From contig NC_080420.1 of assembly GCF_029873635.1 (NCBI RefSeq), forward strand, positions 34,866,231 through 34,930,230: DNA of 64,000 nucleotides, in the 5' to 3' direction. Of this stretch, positions 1 to 11,009 are shown piece after piece (the first letter of the stretch is position 1; each line of letters starts with the position of its first letter). Both the position numbers and the translations under genes were made by a program. Source of the DNA: Malania oleifera (taxonomy: Eukaryota; Streptophyta; Magnoliopsida; Santalales; Ximeniaceae). Under the pieces are notes generated by a model that was not told where the DNA came from, did not search any database, and saw only the letters and a list, made by a program, of their open reading frames with translations.

Positions 1-1579
1 ATAACTATATAATACATCTCTCTCCAAAATACCTGTCCCAAAATGCAAAATCCTATACAAACTTACCCTCTAAACCAAAGTAAACAATATACTCTCTATC
101 TGCGAGCCTGATCTGCTCACCCAGCTGGCTCACCTGAAAAATGTTAAAGTCATAGTGTGAGTTGATGCTCAATAAGTGGAAATATGCTATTACTAGTGTG
201 TGGCAACTAAGTTAAGAATACTGTTTGAATAACAACTGAACTATGATACAATAATAAATCTGTAAAGCATATCTTTCTTTTCACAATTTTAAATATAACT
301 GTGTCATCTGTGTTTTCTATTTTTCATTGCTAATATCATACTATACTCATCATATACTGTAAAGTTGTATAAATATACATAACTATGTTTTATCCCTGGA
401 ACTCAATATACTCTACACTACCTCAACCCGGCCAAACTGCATCCACTCCTAGGCTCGGGACTGGCTGCTACCTCGTCAAACCGGCCCCCTTCACCCAGTG
501 AATTGGGGAGCTGCATACTCTTCAAGCACGGTTGACGGTACCCACATACCATTTGAGATATGTGGTTGCATTCTATCTGTATATAGCAATAGTACCGTGC
601 TTTGTATTCTTTATCTGTATCTGTCTATAATCTTTCCTTAGGGATCTGACACTATATATATATATATATATAAACTTTTATGGTTTTCATCATATTTCCA
701 AAATTACCATAATGTTATCTTTCCGTATTATAAATACTGTAATCTCTGTATACTGTATCTGTAGCATCTTGATGCTATCTCTGTATATCTGTTTGTATTA
801 TGTCTATATACTCTATTTGTATACTATGTATGTTATGGTAATAGGAAACATGGCATACTATAATCACTATATATACTGTTCTATATAAAACTGTAATATA
901 TATACTGATCTGATACATATATATATATATATATATATATATGTTTTATGAAACTATTCGTATAAAAACTGTATATGCATATATATCTTTCTGTATAATC
1001 TCTGTGAATATAAAACTATATCTAGATATTCTATATAACTTCATATACTAGAAAAACTATATAAACTGTATATACTGTCTATATCTGTGTATTCAGTATA
1101 ATATGATACACTGTAAAAACTATATAAGTTCTTCATCACATAAATATCCACTCAGGCCACACAAGCATTTAAAACCCATATTCTGTAAATATGGGTAATA
1201 AGCTGGTATATATATATAAATCTCTAATAATATTATAAAAATCCTAACATAGCATATTTCCCTTACCTTATCTTTGAAAAGCCCCTACTGTACTTTAGTC
1301 CGATACCCGCAGGGTTCTCCACTCAACACCTTGAAAATCAAATCCCTCAGAACAAAATATCAGTATTTCTTCATGTATTGTATTTCTTATAATAGAGGGA
1401 AAGACAAATACTGAATAAAATGTCTTACCTTGAGATTGGGGCGAAATCCAAACCAACTCCACCAACGATCCGCTCTGGCACACTTGTAGACAATTTCGCC
1501 AGGAGCATCATGGTGGCTTCAGATCTTTGATCCGGCGAGAAACGAGCCCGGAATCGAAGAGAGAAGGTGAGAGGGATGT

Positions 1580-1581
<2 letters not shown>

Positions 1582-1646
<65 letters not shown>
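1582..1646. repeat. (GA)n microsatellite inside Tekay-type LTR
   Basis: About 33 GA dinucleotides, almost pure. On the sense (minus) strand it is a CT tract just downstream of the TATA box at 1697-1706. Shorter tracts lie at the same LTR position at 31470-31501 and 38596-38623. The Ser-Leu and Arg-Glu reading frames across it are artefacts. Confidence 0.95.
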
Positions 1647-1655
<9 letters not shown>

Positions 1656-1696
1656 CCCTTTTTGCGCTGAAAATTTGTCTAAAATCCGGGTTTTCA

Positions 1697-1855
1697 CTAT
1701 TTATAGAACTAGGTTCGTCAACGAGACACGTTACCTTGTTGACGAGTCCTTCAATAATTTCGTCGACGAACTTCCTGAAATTCATCGACGAGGCCCTATG
1801 AAAAATAACTGGGTTATTCCGTCCAAAATACAATGTCGTCGACGAAACCTGTTGT
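1697..1855 (-). promoter_or_regulatory. LTR promoter: TATA box plus GTCGAC palindrome cluster
   Basis: CTATAAATAG is read on the minus strand at 1697-1706. Upstream of it in the sense direction (1710-1855) lie about five copies or near-copies of TCGTCGACGA, for example around 1786 and 1846. The three other Tekay-type LTRs in the window have the same arrangement. Confidence 0.65.
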
Positions 1856-1926
1856 CTCCTTCCGTTTCTATTTCCATTTCCCTCTCTCTTTAATATTTAA
1901 ATACCATTATTTTTCAGGTCGTTACA

Positions 1927-3475
1927 ATTGCTCACTTAACAGGTGGATTTGTACCAATATCAATCAATACACATCAACAAGATATGAACTATAAGCTCTG
2001 TGCAGTATGTGTGTTAACACTCAATCTTATGTTAATATGCAGTCAAGTTCAAGAGTGTATAATTAATCTATCTTTGAAACTATGTATCAATATTAATCAA
2101 TCACAACTACGGTTTCAAAGAGTTCCAACCAGAATATTCAAAATATCTCAAAAATGATTATCTCAAAATATTAGCTCAAGAGATATTTGATGTATAAGCT
2201 TGTCAAAAATAATTTTATCACAATCAAAATACAAGCCTCTGAGTCTTGCAATGCAAATACCAAGACTCACAAGCTTCAAGGTTTTCCCCACACAATGAAG
2301 TTATTAAATAAACCGAGGGGAAACACTTTGGCTAAAGCTCTTAATACAAAATCGATCAAACAATAAATCAATGAAAGTTTAAGCTAGTATAGACAATGAA
2401 AAATCACTCGAGCTACTCTCACCAAGCTATATTTTGCAAGAGAATAACAAAGGGTGAGTGTATAGGCTTTGTTTTTGGAAGAAAGAGCTTTGAAAAATTT
2501 TAGAGAATTTTCTCCTAATAAAAATGCTAATCACTCACTAATCTGAGCAAATGAGGCCATATATATAGACATGGCACAAGTTATGACCGTTCGAGATACC
2601 AGGGGTATTATTAAATTTGTTTTAAAAGAGTTTAAGAAAACTAACCCTGTTTAACCTCATTTAACCTTGATAAAAATTAGGTTAACCCGAGAGTTTCGAG
2701 CGCTTGACCCTTGGTTCGGTCGCCTGAATAGACATAGTAGAAAAAGTAACTTTTCAATATTCGGGTGCCTAAAAAAGGGTTCAATTTGCTGACCTAGGTG
2801 ATTTTCCATTGTGTCTGATGTTTGGTTACCTGGTCCTGAGTTTGGTTTACCAAACTCACATGTTTGGTCACCTAAGGGTATTTTGAACGTGAAGTTTAGG
2901 CACCTGAGTTTTTGGAAAAGGATAGGTACATATTCGGTTGACCGAGGACGGTGAAGTCCTTTTTGGTTCAGTCGCCCGAAGTCAGGTTAACATGCTGACT
3001 CATTCAACGATTCAGTCGATTGAGATGTTTTGAACACCAAGGTTCGGTCGCCTGAAACCTCACTATATTAGCCCTTTAACTCCTGTTTCAATTCAATAAA
3101 TTCCCTTGATAACATATGTGATTTTGGGGACTTTCTTAAGTGCTAGTGCAAGGATCTAGGGTCTTTTCTAAGGCCTTTTCAAGTTAGCCCCAAAATCCCG
3201 ACGGCGGTTGACCTAAGGTCACTATATGGTCTTGAGCTTATAAGTTCCTACATGTATGACATGCAGATTATTACAGACTGATAATTAATTATTATAGACC
3301 CAATAAATTGAACATGAATTACAAAGAAATTTAACACTTTGGGTCTTCTTTTTCTTCTAGCCACTATGTGCCGCCATATGATTTCGCAAATGTGATCCTA
3401 CGCACAAACTCGACAAACATTAAATACATTATATTTGTCATTATATAAAATAAGATAGGACTTAAAAAGTCAACA
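1927..3475 (-). mobile_element. Sirevirus (copia) LTR remnant
   Basis: It is colinear with the solo LTR at 15225-17350. Shared parts are the 'ctcacttaac.ggtg' start, a minus-strand TATA run at 2560-2568 and a cluster of near-palindromes of TTCGGTCGCCTGAA at 2690-3060. Both end in an AAAAAGT(C/T)AACA terminus, here at 3475. The U5 part is missing because the Tekay-type LTR at 1-1926 is inserted there and the remainder lies outside the window. Other Sirevirus features seen in the window (gag type, Met-tRNA PBS) support the family call. Confidence 0.75.
2690..3060 (-). promoter_or_regulatory. Repeated palindromic motif cluster, Sirevirus LTR
   Basis: Eight or so copies related to TTCGGTCGCCTGAA, for example near 2716, 2979 and 3045, lie upstream in sense of the TATA run at 2560-2568. 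Clustered palindromes upstream of TATA are a published feature of Sirevirus LTRs. The function is unproven. Confidence 0.6.
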
Positions 3476-3826
3476 AAAGTCCAATTCAATTAAGCAGTCA
3501 TCTCTTATACCATTTTCTAGCACTTGGGGAGTCCTAGAGTGGGATGTGTGTGTAGTAAGATTTTGGATCAAGTTAGTACTTATGTACTGCACCTATGTTT
3601 TTTAGTTAAGCTCATGTGAGTAGTTCTTATGCCAACAATTAGTATTAGAGTACTAGGCTATTCTAGGGATTTTAGAGTTTGCATCAACAATAAGTAGGGT
3701 GAAGATTATATTTGACAAGTTCTATAAGATAGGAAATTTTAGCTTGGGGTAAGTACGTGCGGGTAATCGATTTGTTTCAACAAGATGCTTATAGGGCTAA
3801 CAATACAGAAAGCAAAAGTTTACAAG
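3476..3826 (+). mobile_element. Copia LTR tail, degenerate PBS and leader fragment
   Basis: An LTR end ...GCCAACA (3637) is followed by ATTAGTATTAGAGTAC, a decayed form of the Met-tRNA primer site, and about 170 bp of leader. A second copy lies at 13270-13594 in the same orientation, matching across LTR tail, PBS and leader. Both are therefore 5' fragments rather than an LTR pair. No coding region follows. Confidence 0.6.
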
Positions 3827-3840
3827 CATATTTTTGGCTA

Positions 3841-4409
3841 TTTTCTATCGTCAGCACCTGTTTAGCATATCTTTTACGTGCACTTCCACTATCTCCTCAA
3901 CTGGCGGATCCTCCAAAGATCACCGCAATTTCCCCAATAGCTTGCTCTTCCTTCTCTTTTGCGCCATGCCTCCTCTACTTGGTTGATTCCCTTTGTGAAT
4001 TTTCTTTCTTGACAAATCTGGACAGATGTCCCCTTCTTATTAGGACTTCGATTTCTTTCTTTAGCTGAATGCATTCTTCTGTGTCATGGCCCGAACCTAT
4101 GCGAACGCCTCTACATAAGCGGAACATGTCCAAGTTCTGCGCATTCCATAGGGATCACGGCCACGACACAGAAGAATGCATTCAGCTAAAGAAAGAAATT
4201 GAAGTCCTAATAAGAAGGGGACATCTGTCCAGATTTGTCAAGAAAGAAAATTCACAAAGGGAATCAACTGAGCAGAGGAGGCACGGCGCAAAAGAGAAGG
4301 AAGAGCAAGCTATTGGGGAAATTGCGGTGATCTTTGGAGGATCCGCCAGTGGAGGAGATAGTGGAAGTGCACGTAAAAGATATGCTAAACAGGTGCTGAC
4401 GATAGAAAA
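3841..4409. repeat. 251-bp inverted duplication at the broken 5' end of a Tat element
   Basis: Arm 1 (3841-4091) is the reverse complement of arm 2 (4159-4409). Aligned by hand, all 251 positions pair without a gap and seven differ (about 97% identity). The 67-bp spacer contains the start of the gag zinc-knuckle coding region. Arm 2 is in the normal gag position; arm 1 replaces upstream gag, leader and 5' LTR. Confidence 0.93.
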
Positions 4410-5187
4410 GGGGGAAACCAGTAGCAAACGAAACAAGAAAGGTGACGCCATAACCTTTGACAGCGGAGATGAAGAGGGAGTGCAGCAGCCGCACGATGAC
4501 GCACTAGTGCTCTCCCTACTTGTAGCCAATTACATGGTTAGGCGTATACTGGTAGACAATGGGAGCTCGGCCAACATCATGTTCTGGTCGGTCTTGGTAG
4601 GGATGAAGATCGGCAAGGAACGATTGAAGCCGGTCTCGACCCCTTTGGTAGAATTTGGGGGAGACACTGTTCACCCCTTAGGAACCATCACGTTACCAGT
4701 GACAATAGGGACGACCCCGCAGCAGGTAACAACGTTGACAGAGTTCCTGGTGGTTAACCGACCTTCGGTGTACAATGTCATCTTGGGTCATCCATTCCTT
4801 AACGCAGTTCGAGCGGTAACATCAACATACCACCTCAAAGTTAAGTTCCCTACACCACAAGGAATAGGATATGCCAAAGGAGATCAGGCCGCTGCCCGTA
4901 GTTGCTATGTAATGGCCTTGAAAGGGAAGATGGAGGCCAAAGAAGCTCTAACGGTGGAAGACCTGGAGGTCAGAGGAGAGTATCCCCAGATCAGTACATT
5001 ACACGAAGATATCAAACACATACCACTACAAGGCCACCAGGAGAGAAGTGTGCAAATTGGGAATCACTTGCTCGATACTTTGAAAGCGGAGTTGACTGAA
5101 CTCTTGGACGAATTCTCTGATTTGTTCGCATGGTCGGCTGCAGACATGCCCGGCATCGGCCCTGCTGTGATAGAGCACAGGTTGTAG
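4096..5187 (+). pseudogene. Tat gag C-terminus and aspartic protease
   Basis: The frame starts inside gag. A CAFHRDHGHDTEEC knuckle (C-X2-H-X4-H-X4-C, about 4138-4179) is followed by a basic linker rich in Glu and Lys. The protease begins near 4510, with the active-site motif LVDNGSSANI at about 4549-4578 (Asp followed by Asn-Gly-Ser rather than the usual Thr-Gly) and the later VILGHPFLNAV. In the intact family it cleaves the Gag-Pol polyprotein inside the particle. The frame ends at a TAG (5185-5187) but continues in the same frame into RT. Gag upstream of the knuckle is missing, so no start codon is meaningful. Confidence 0.88.
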
Positions 5188-6048
5188 GTCAACCCCAACC
5201 ACCGACCTGTAAAACAGAAAAAAAGGAGCTTCGCGATGGAACGGATCAAAATAATTGACGAAGAGGTGACGAAACTGTTGCAAGCCAACTTCATCCGAGA
5301 AGTGGACTACCCCGAATGGCTGAGCAATGTGGTCCTGGTCAGAAAACCCAATGGAAAATGGCACACCTGCATAGACTTCACGGACTTGAATAAAGCGTGC
5401 CCAAAGGATAGCTTTCCTCTCCCTCGAATTGATCAGCTAGTGGATTCGACCTCGGGACACGAGCTCCTCAGCTTCATGGACGCTTACTCAGGGTACAACC
5501 AAATCCCTATGAGTCCCGCGGATGAGGAAAAAACTTCTTTCGTCACCGAAAGGGGTTTATATTGTTATCGGGTGATGCCCTTCGGCTTAAAAAATGCGGG
5601 GGCCACATATCAGAGGCTAGTGAACAAGATTTTTAAAGAACAGCTCGGAAAGACAATGGAAGCTTACGTGGACGATATGTTGGTGAAGAGCATGGAAGCA
5701 GGGCAACATTGTAAGGACCTGAGGGAAACGTTCGAGCTCCTCCGTCGCTACCACATGAGGTTGAATCCCTCAAAGTGTGTGTTCGGCGTTTCTGCAAGTA
5801 AATTCCTGGGCTTTATGGTGACTCACAGAGGTATAGAAGCAAATCCAGATAAAATACGAGCGCTGCTGGAGATGGAAGCTCCAAGGACTAAAAAGGAGAT
5901 ACAAGTTCTGACCGGAAGGATAGCCTCCCTCAGTAGATTTATCTCCTGCTCAGGGGATAAAGGCTTACCTTTCTTTAGAGCACTGCGGAAGAAGGGAGGA
6001 TTCGAATGGGGGGAAGATCAGGAGGTAGCCTTCGAGCAGCTTAAGTAA
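5188..6048 (+). pseudogene. Tat reverse transcriptase
   Basis: This continues the 4096 frame. Motifs in order are 'VRKPNGKWHTCIDF', LNKACPKDSFPLPRID, MDAYSGYNQIPM, VMPFGLKNAGATYQRL and the catalytic YVDD at 5665-5676, then KFLGFMVTHRGIEANPDKI (thumb). It copies element RNA to cDNA from a tRNA primer in intact relatives. The whole palm domain is present. The frame ends at TAA (6046-6048) and resumes directly in the same frame with the RNase H domain. The codons around the stop suggest a single base change. Confidence 0.92.
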
Positions 6049-6489
6049 TACCTCGGATCCCCTCCTCTCTTGACAAAAGCAAAGAATGGGGAAGACCTCT
6101 ACCTATATATAGCTTCCACAAAGAATGCCGTCAGCTCGGTCCTGGTCCGGGAAGAAGGTAGAAAGCACCAGCCTATATATTACACAAGTAAGGTGTTAAG
6201 TGGTGCCGAGAAGAACTATTGTACGGTGGAAAAAGCCGCCTTCTCCATCATTTGTGCAGCGCGCAAATTAAGACCCTATTTTCAAGCCCATAGGGTTGTC
6301 GTGTTAACAAACCTGCCCATGAGACAAATTCTACAGCGACCGGAGAGTTCGGGGAGAATGACGAGGTGGTTGGTAGAATTAAGTGAATTCGACATACAGT
6401 ATCAACCGAGGCCGGCGGTCAAGGCTCAGGTACTCGCGGATTTTACCGCAGAAAGGCTCCCCGAGTCATCCACCAAGTCAGAGGAGTGA
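6049..6489 (+). pseudogene. Tat pol RNase H (Ty3-type)
   Basis: In frame with RT. 'DLYLYIASTKNAVSSVL', 'QPIYYTSKVLSGAEKNY', EKAAFSIICAARKLRPYF and DFTAE follow the order of the RT-linked gypsy RNase H, which removes the RNA strand after first-strand synthesis. The first catalytic Asp of the usual 'Y.D.S' motif reads Ile-Ala-Ser here, so it may be inactive, a pattern often noted where a second RNase H is present. It ends at TGA (6487-6489), immediately before the second RNase H. Confidence 0.8.
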
Positions 6490-7152
6490 ACACTGCACGT
6501 TGATGGGTCCTCTAATGATGCTGGAGGGGGAGCCGGGTTCATCCTTTCTGACCTGGAGGGCAATGAAACTCTCTTCGCCCTAAAACTGGAGTTCACAGTA
6601 ACCAACAACGAAGCGGAGTACGAAGCCCTGTTAGCTGGCCTGTGACTGGCGGAAGCATTAGGGGTGGCACAGATCAAAGTACTGAGTGATTCCCAGCTGG
6701 TGGTAGAGCAACTCAAAGGAGAATTCGAAGCTAGAGATCCAAGAATGAAGAAATATCTCTCCAAGACAAGAGAATACATAGAGGCATTCGTCCAGTTCGA
6801 CATAGAACATGTACCGAGAGCAGAAAATAAAAAGGCGGACGCACTAGCGAAATTAGCCTCGGCAACCGGTTCGGAATGGAAAGACACTATCTATCTTGAA
6901 CGCATAGGAAAGCCCTCATACGAGGAGGACAGAATTAACTCATTGGCGTCCGAATTCAGCAAGGACAACTGGAGAGCGTCCTTATTCCTGTACCTCCAGG
7001 ACGGATCCTTACCAAGAGATAATAAGGAGGCTCAAAAGGTAAGGAGGAAAGCGGCAAGATATACGTTGATGGGCCGGGAGCTCTACAGGCGATCCCTTAC
7101 ACTGCCCTACCTCCGATGTTTAAGCAAAGACGAAGGGGAATACATACTATGA
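6490..7152 (+). pseudogene. Second (archaeal-like) RNase H and linker of the Tat element
   Basis: TLHVDGSSNDAGGGAGFIL (first Asp), VTNNEAEYEALLAGL (Glu) and VLSDSQLVVEQL (Asp), then VPRAENKKADALAKLA (His/Asn region), give a complete second RNase H fold after the pol RNase H. A dual RNase H is established for the Tat lineage. The frame is that of the rest of pol. It is broken by TGA at 6643-6645 and ends with TGA at 7150-7152, just before the integrase zinc domain. The linker 6870-7140 carries no motif I recognise. Confidence 0.85.
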
Positions 7153-8205
7153 GAAATCCACGAAGGAGTATGTGGAAACCACCTTGCCAGTTGGGCTCTA
7201 GCTCACAAAGCTATGCGACAGGGATTTTACTGGCCCACAATGAGGAAGGACGCGGTTGAGCTCGTAAAAAAATATGACAGATGTCAAAAGTGCGCAATTG
7301 TACCACGCGCCCCCTCAAGTCTACTCTCTCCTCTAACCAGTCCCTGCCCTTTTGCTCAGTGGGGGATAGATATCCTTGGACCTCTTTCACAGACGACTGG
7401 CCAGAAAAAATTCTTATTGGTAGCAATAGATTATTTCACTAAGTGGGTAGAGGCCGAACCCCTAGCCACCATAACAGAGCGGAATATTACACGCTTCGTA
7501 TGGACCTCATTAGTTTGTCGCTATGGCATTCCCTTAGCGATAGTTACAGACCACGGGAAGCAGTTTGACAACGAGCGCTTCAAAAGGTTCTGTTCGGACC
7601 TATCTATTAAGCTTCTCTTTGCGTCAGTAGCGCACCCCCAGAGCAATGGACAAGTAGAGAACATGAATTAGACGATTTTGCACGGACTGAGGACCCGACT
7701 CGAATCTATGCAAGGTACATGGACAGAGGAGCTCCCTTCCCTTATATGGGCGTACCACACCACCAAAAGAGCAGCAACAGGGGAAACCCCGTTCATGCTT
7801 GTCTTCGGCGCAGAAGCAGTCATCCCAGCAGAGGTGGGCATACCCTCTTGGCGAAGGAAATACTTTAACGAGCAGACCAACAGTGAGGAGCTCAGGTCAG
7901 AAATAGACCTACTGGAAGAGAGACAGGATCAGGCGAGTTTAAAAGTTGCAGCGTACCAGCAGAGGGTAGCAAAGTACTACAACAACCGCGTCAAAATAAG
8001 AAATTTCCATTCAGGAGACTTAGTCCTGAGGAAGAGGCGAAACAACCCATCCGAGCAAGGGTCGCACAAGTTAAAGCCTAACTGGGAGGGCCCATACAAG
8101 GTCACAACAGAAATAAAACCCGGAACATACAAGTTGGAAGATGTAGGGGGGAAAGAAGTCAAGAACACATGGAACTCTGAAATGTTAAAGAAATACTATT
8201 CTTAA
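7153..8205 (+). pseudogene. Tat integrase
   Basis: The frame opens with EIHEGVCGNHLASWALAHKA and 'YDRCQKCAIV' (HHCC zinc-binding region). The DDE core follows: 'WGIDILGPL', VTDHGKQFDNERF and SNGQVEN. The C-terminal part has 'FHSGDLVLRKR', 'KLKPNWEGPYKV' and a normal end, LKKYYS, at 8205. One TAG (7669-7671) lies just after the catalytic Glu. Integrase would insert the cDNA into the genome. The downstream half (7678-8205) is an uninterrupted frame. No chromodomain is present, as expected for Tat. Confidence 0.92.
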
Positions 8206-8307
8206 AAAACTGCTTCTTGCAGCACTGTAATAAAAGTGTCACTTAAAAAAGTTGCACTACATCAATAAAGGATGAAAAATTCAAAATACATATTCTGTCC
8301 CTACGAA

Positions 8308-10054
8308 CTAATTTGCTTTGCTCCCTTCTCCAGCTTCCTCCTCCTCCCCTTCTTCATCCTCTTCCAGATCCTCCGCAGACTCGGGGCTCTCCTCGCCATA
8401 GCCATGAGAGCTTACACCATCAAGAGGGATCTCAGGATGTTTAGTCCTTACTTGATCATGACACCTCCTGAATCCAACTCGGTAAGCTTTAGAGGTGTCG
8501 ATAACAAATTGGTTGGAGTCCTTGTATTTCTTCACTGCAGTTCGGGAAGAAGAAGCAGCAGCAGTAGCTTCTCGGCCAGGAAGTTCCTCCCTACGAAGGC
8601 AATCGATCTCTGCCTTCAAAGCTTGCTCGCGGAGCTCGGCCTCGTGTAGCTCGTTCTGAGCGAGGACATATTTTTCCCGTGCATCCAGTGTCTGGCGATA
8701 CATCTCCGCGACTTTCTCCTCCTGGGCCAGAGCCATCATCGCCAGCTGGGGAAAAATGCAAGGTATGGAACAGTTAGAAAGAGTTCGCATAAGTCAAAAA
8801 AAAAAAATAAAAATTATAAAGCAAGTAAAGTAGACACCTGGTACGAAGTATGGCGGATTTTCGCCGAGAGAGCGTCAGGAAGGGTACATTGGGCCTGCAC
8901 AAAGTCCTCAACGTGCACAGCCCGACGAAGAGCAGACGCAGAACGGGTCGGCTCGTGAAAAATGGCTTCTACTTGAGCCTGCGAGTGCGTAGGAGCATGG
9001 ACCTCGTCAGTAAGGGCGCCAGAATCACCAACTGCAGGGGCTTCCCTTTGAGAGGATTCTCCTTTGACCTCTCTTCTCTTCTTCCTACTCCTACTCACCC
9101 TTTGCTTTCTAGCTTCTCCCATGAGCGATTCATACCTGGTGAAGTCCATATCTGCGAGTATAAAAGAAAAATGGAGTAAGAACCACAGTAAAGATAACAC
9201 CTGAAAATACTCATACACAAAATCAGGGGAGAGAATGACTTAAGGAAACGGGGCTGATTCCCCATTGCACCAGGACACGCTCTTGGAGCAGCTCCTCATG
9301 AGGGATAATACCCCGTTCACCGAGTGTACGAAGTTCTTTCAGGGTGGCCTGCTCTTCGGGGGAAAATCTGGGGAGGAGATGGCGCACCCGAACTACAAGG
9401 GAAAAAGGGGTGAAAGGAGAAAAAATGGGTTAGACGGATAACCTACTTGTAAGCCCTGAAAAAGAGGGTGGGTAAAGATAACAACGTTACCATCAAGAGG
9501 AGAAGACCAGACAAAGGATCCGTTGTAATTCAACTCTCCCGAAACAAAGAAGTAACGGGTCTTCCAATTATGGATGGAAGACTGCCTGGTGAGAAGAGTT
9601 TATAACCTGGTAGAGAGTTGAAATAATACAGCTCCTTCTCTGCAGAATGAGACCGCATTTGGAAGCAACTCCTAAAAAGTGGGATGGTAGGCTGATGGCC
9701 CAAGCGGAGCAGGAGCACAGCAAAACAGGTGAGCGAAAGATAAGAGTTCGGAACGAGTTGTGATGGTGCTATGCGGTAAAAACGTAGTACGCTAGAAACA
9801 AAAGGGGAAAAAGGGAGCCTAAGACCCAAGTCTAGATAATCGGTATAGAGGCAGAGCTCCTCGGATTCTTGGTCAAGAGCTGACTCAGTAGTAGAGGGTA
9901 ACCTAACAGTGATATTAGATGGTACGGCAAAGAAATAACGGGCGTTCTGCAGGTCAGACGAGGAGAGCTCACAACGAGCGCTCCGAACTGTTGTAGGTAC
10001 CCTAAAGGGCTGTGAGGACGTCTCCATAGGAAAAAACAAGCCTGAAGGAAACAC
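8308..10054 (-). pseudogene. Spliced antisense gene in the 3' region of the Tat element (Transposase_28-like)
   Basis: Encoded opposite to pol. Exon 1 (10054 to about 9491) contains LGLRLPFSPFVSSVLRFY and APSQLVPNSYLSLTCF, the pattern of the 'putative gypsy type transposon' (Transposase_28) family. A frameshift lies near 9610-9640, after which RYFFVSGELNYNGSFVW reads on. Donor GATG|GTAACG (9491/9490) and acceptor TTGTAG (9393) define a ~98-bp intron. Exon 2 (from 9392) reads 'FSPEEQATLKELRTLGERGI'. Exon 3 runs 9151-8838 (acceptor CTCGCAG, donor CAG|GTGTC), with a basic region. Exon 4 runs 8745-8308, with a Glu/Ala-rich coiled coil (EKVAEMYRQTLDAREKYV) and an acidic tail. Antisense extra ORFs are known in Tat elements; their role is unknown. 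Confidence 0.75.
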
Positions 10055-10341
10055 TACCTAGACCTAAGGGTCAAGAAGAACAAGCAACAGCAAAGATCAA
10101 GAAGAAAGGAGGCCAACACAGATCAAGACAGTAAAATTTCACACAAACAACAAGGCAATCTTACAAGACAAGATCAAACATACAAAGCTAGCGCAAGAAC
10201 AATGAAGAACATGAAGAACAAAAATACTATAGAAAGGGAAGCATACCTAGCACCGAATAAGGGACTTGTGGAATGGAGAGGAGTAGAGAAGGAAGCAATC
10301 CTCTTGGAATGAAGACGAGTGTGGAATGAAGGAGTCCACTG

Positions 10342-10353
10342 GCCTTTATATAG
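10342..10353 (-). promoter_or_regulatory. TATA box for the antisense gene
   Basis: TATATAAAGG on the minus strand lies about 290 bp upstream of the antisense ATG at 10054. It would give a leader of roughly 260 nt. It sits outside any LTR, which suggests the antisense gene had its own promoter. Confidence 0.5.
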
Positions 10354-10650
10354 AGAGGAGGGCACGAATCCCTGTGGCGGGAATCTCAAGAATTTTCATT
10401 TACGAGAAGGACTGCGTCTCGAGGGAGGCATAGGAAACAGAAAATCTCTGACAAATGCACAGACGAGGCTTCCCGAGGACAAACGCCACTTCGGAAACAC
10501 CAAGTTGCCTCGGACACAGCGACGGACGGATGGCCATCAATAATGCTTTCCTCCAACCCACTTTCCAAGGTAGGACGCATTTAATACCTGCTTTTTGATA
10601 TCTCTCGCAGGACAGAAGCGTGCAAGTGCCTCGAGAAAGCGCGAAGGACG

Positions 10651-10990
10651 ACCCAACAAATGAGCACGACTCATCGGCGCAACGCCCAAAATGACGAGCA
10701 CGACTCGTGAGGCCAGAACAACCCAACAGATGAGCACGACTCATCAGGAGGATGGCCCAAACTGACGAGCACGACTCGTGAGGCCAGAGCAACCCAACAG
10801 ATGAGCACGACTCATTAGGAGGATGGCCCAAACTGACGAACACGACTCGTGAGGCCAGAACAACCCAATAAATGAGCACGACTCATTACGTGGAAAGCCC
10901 AAACTGACGAGCCCGACTCGTGAGGACAGAACAACCCAACAGATAAGCATGACTCATTACGCGGAAAGCCCAAGCAACGAGCATTATTTG
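10651..10990 (+). repeat. Tandem repeat, about 70-bp unit, five copies
   Basis: Units begin 'acccaacaga tgagcacgac' at 10651, 10721, 10791, 10863 and 10933. Each contains two related 13-mers, gagcacgactcat and gagcacgactcgt, so the unit itself looks like an older dimer. It lies between the antisense gene promoter and the second repeat block, in the noncoding 3' region. Confidence 0.9.
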
Positions 10991-11009
10991 TAATGTCGCA
11001 CAGCCGAGT

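Larger units (their letters stand above)
1..1926 (-). mobile_element. Tekay-type gypsy LTR, cut by the window start
   Basis: This matches the LTRs of the Tekay element at 29678-38879 in order: the 'tctgcgagcctgatctgctc' block, TA-rich middle, GA microsatellite, TATA box and palindrome cluster. Base 1 corresponds to about 200 bp inside the LTR. It ends in GTTACA, the terminus of this LTR group. The coding strand of such elements is minus, so this is the upstream LTR of an element lying left of the window, or a solo LTR. It interrupts an older Sirevirus LTR that resumes at 1927. Confidence 0.85.

Noticed and set aside
1425..1893. Ser-Leu-rich frames around 1425-1893
   Set aside because: Translations of the (GA)n microsatellite inside an LTR.
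4096..8205. Programmed stop-codon readthrough in Tat pol
   Set aside because: Six different stops at domain interiors and edges fit random decay better than a single regulated site.
8272..9179. Plus-strand frames opposite the antisense Tat gene
   Set aside because: The minus-strand frames have family motifs and splice sites; the plus frames show no recognisable protein.
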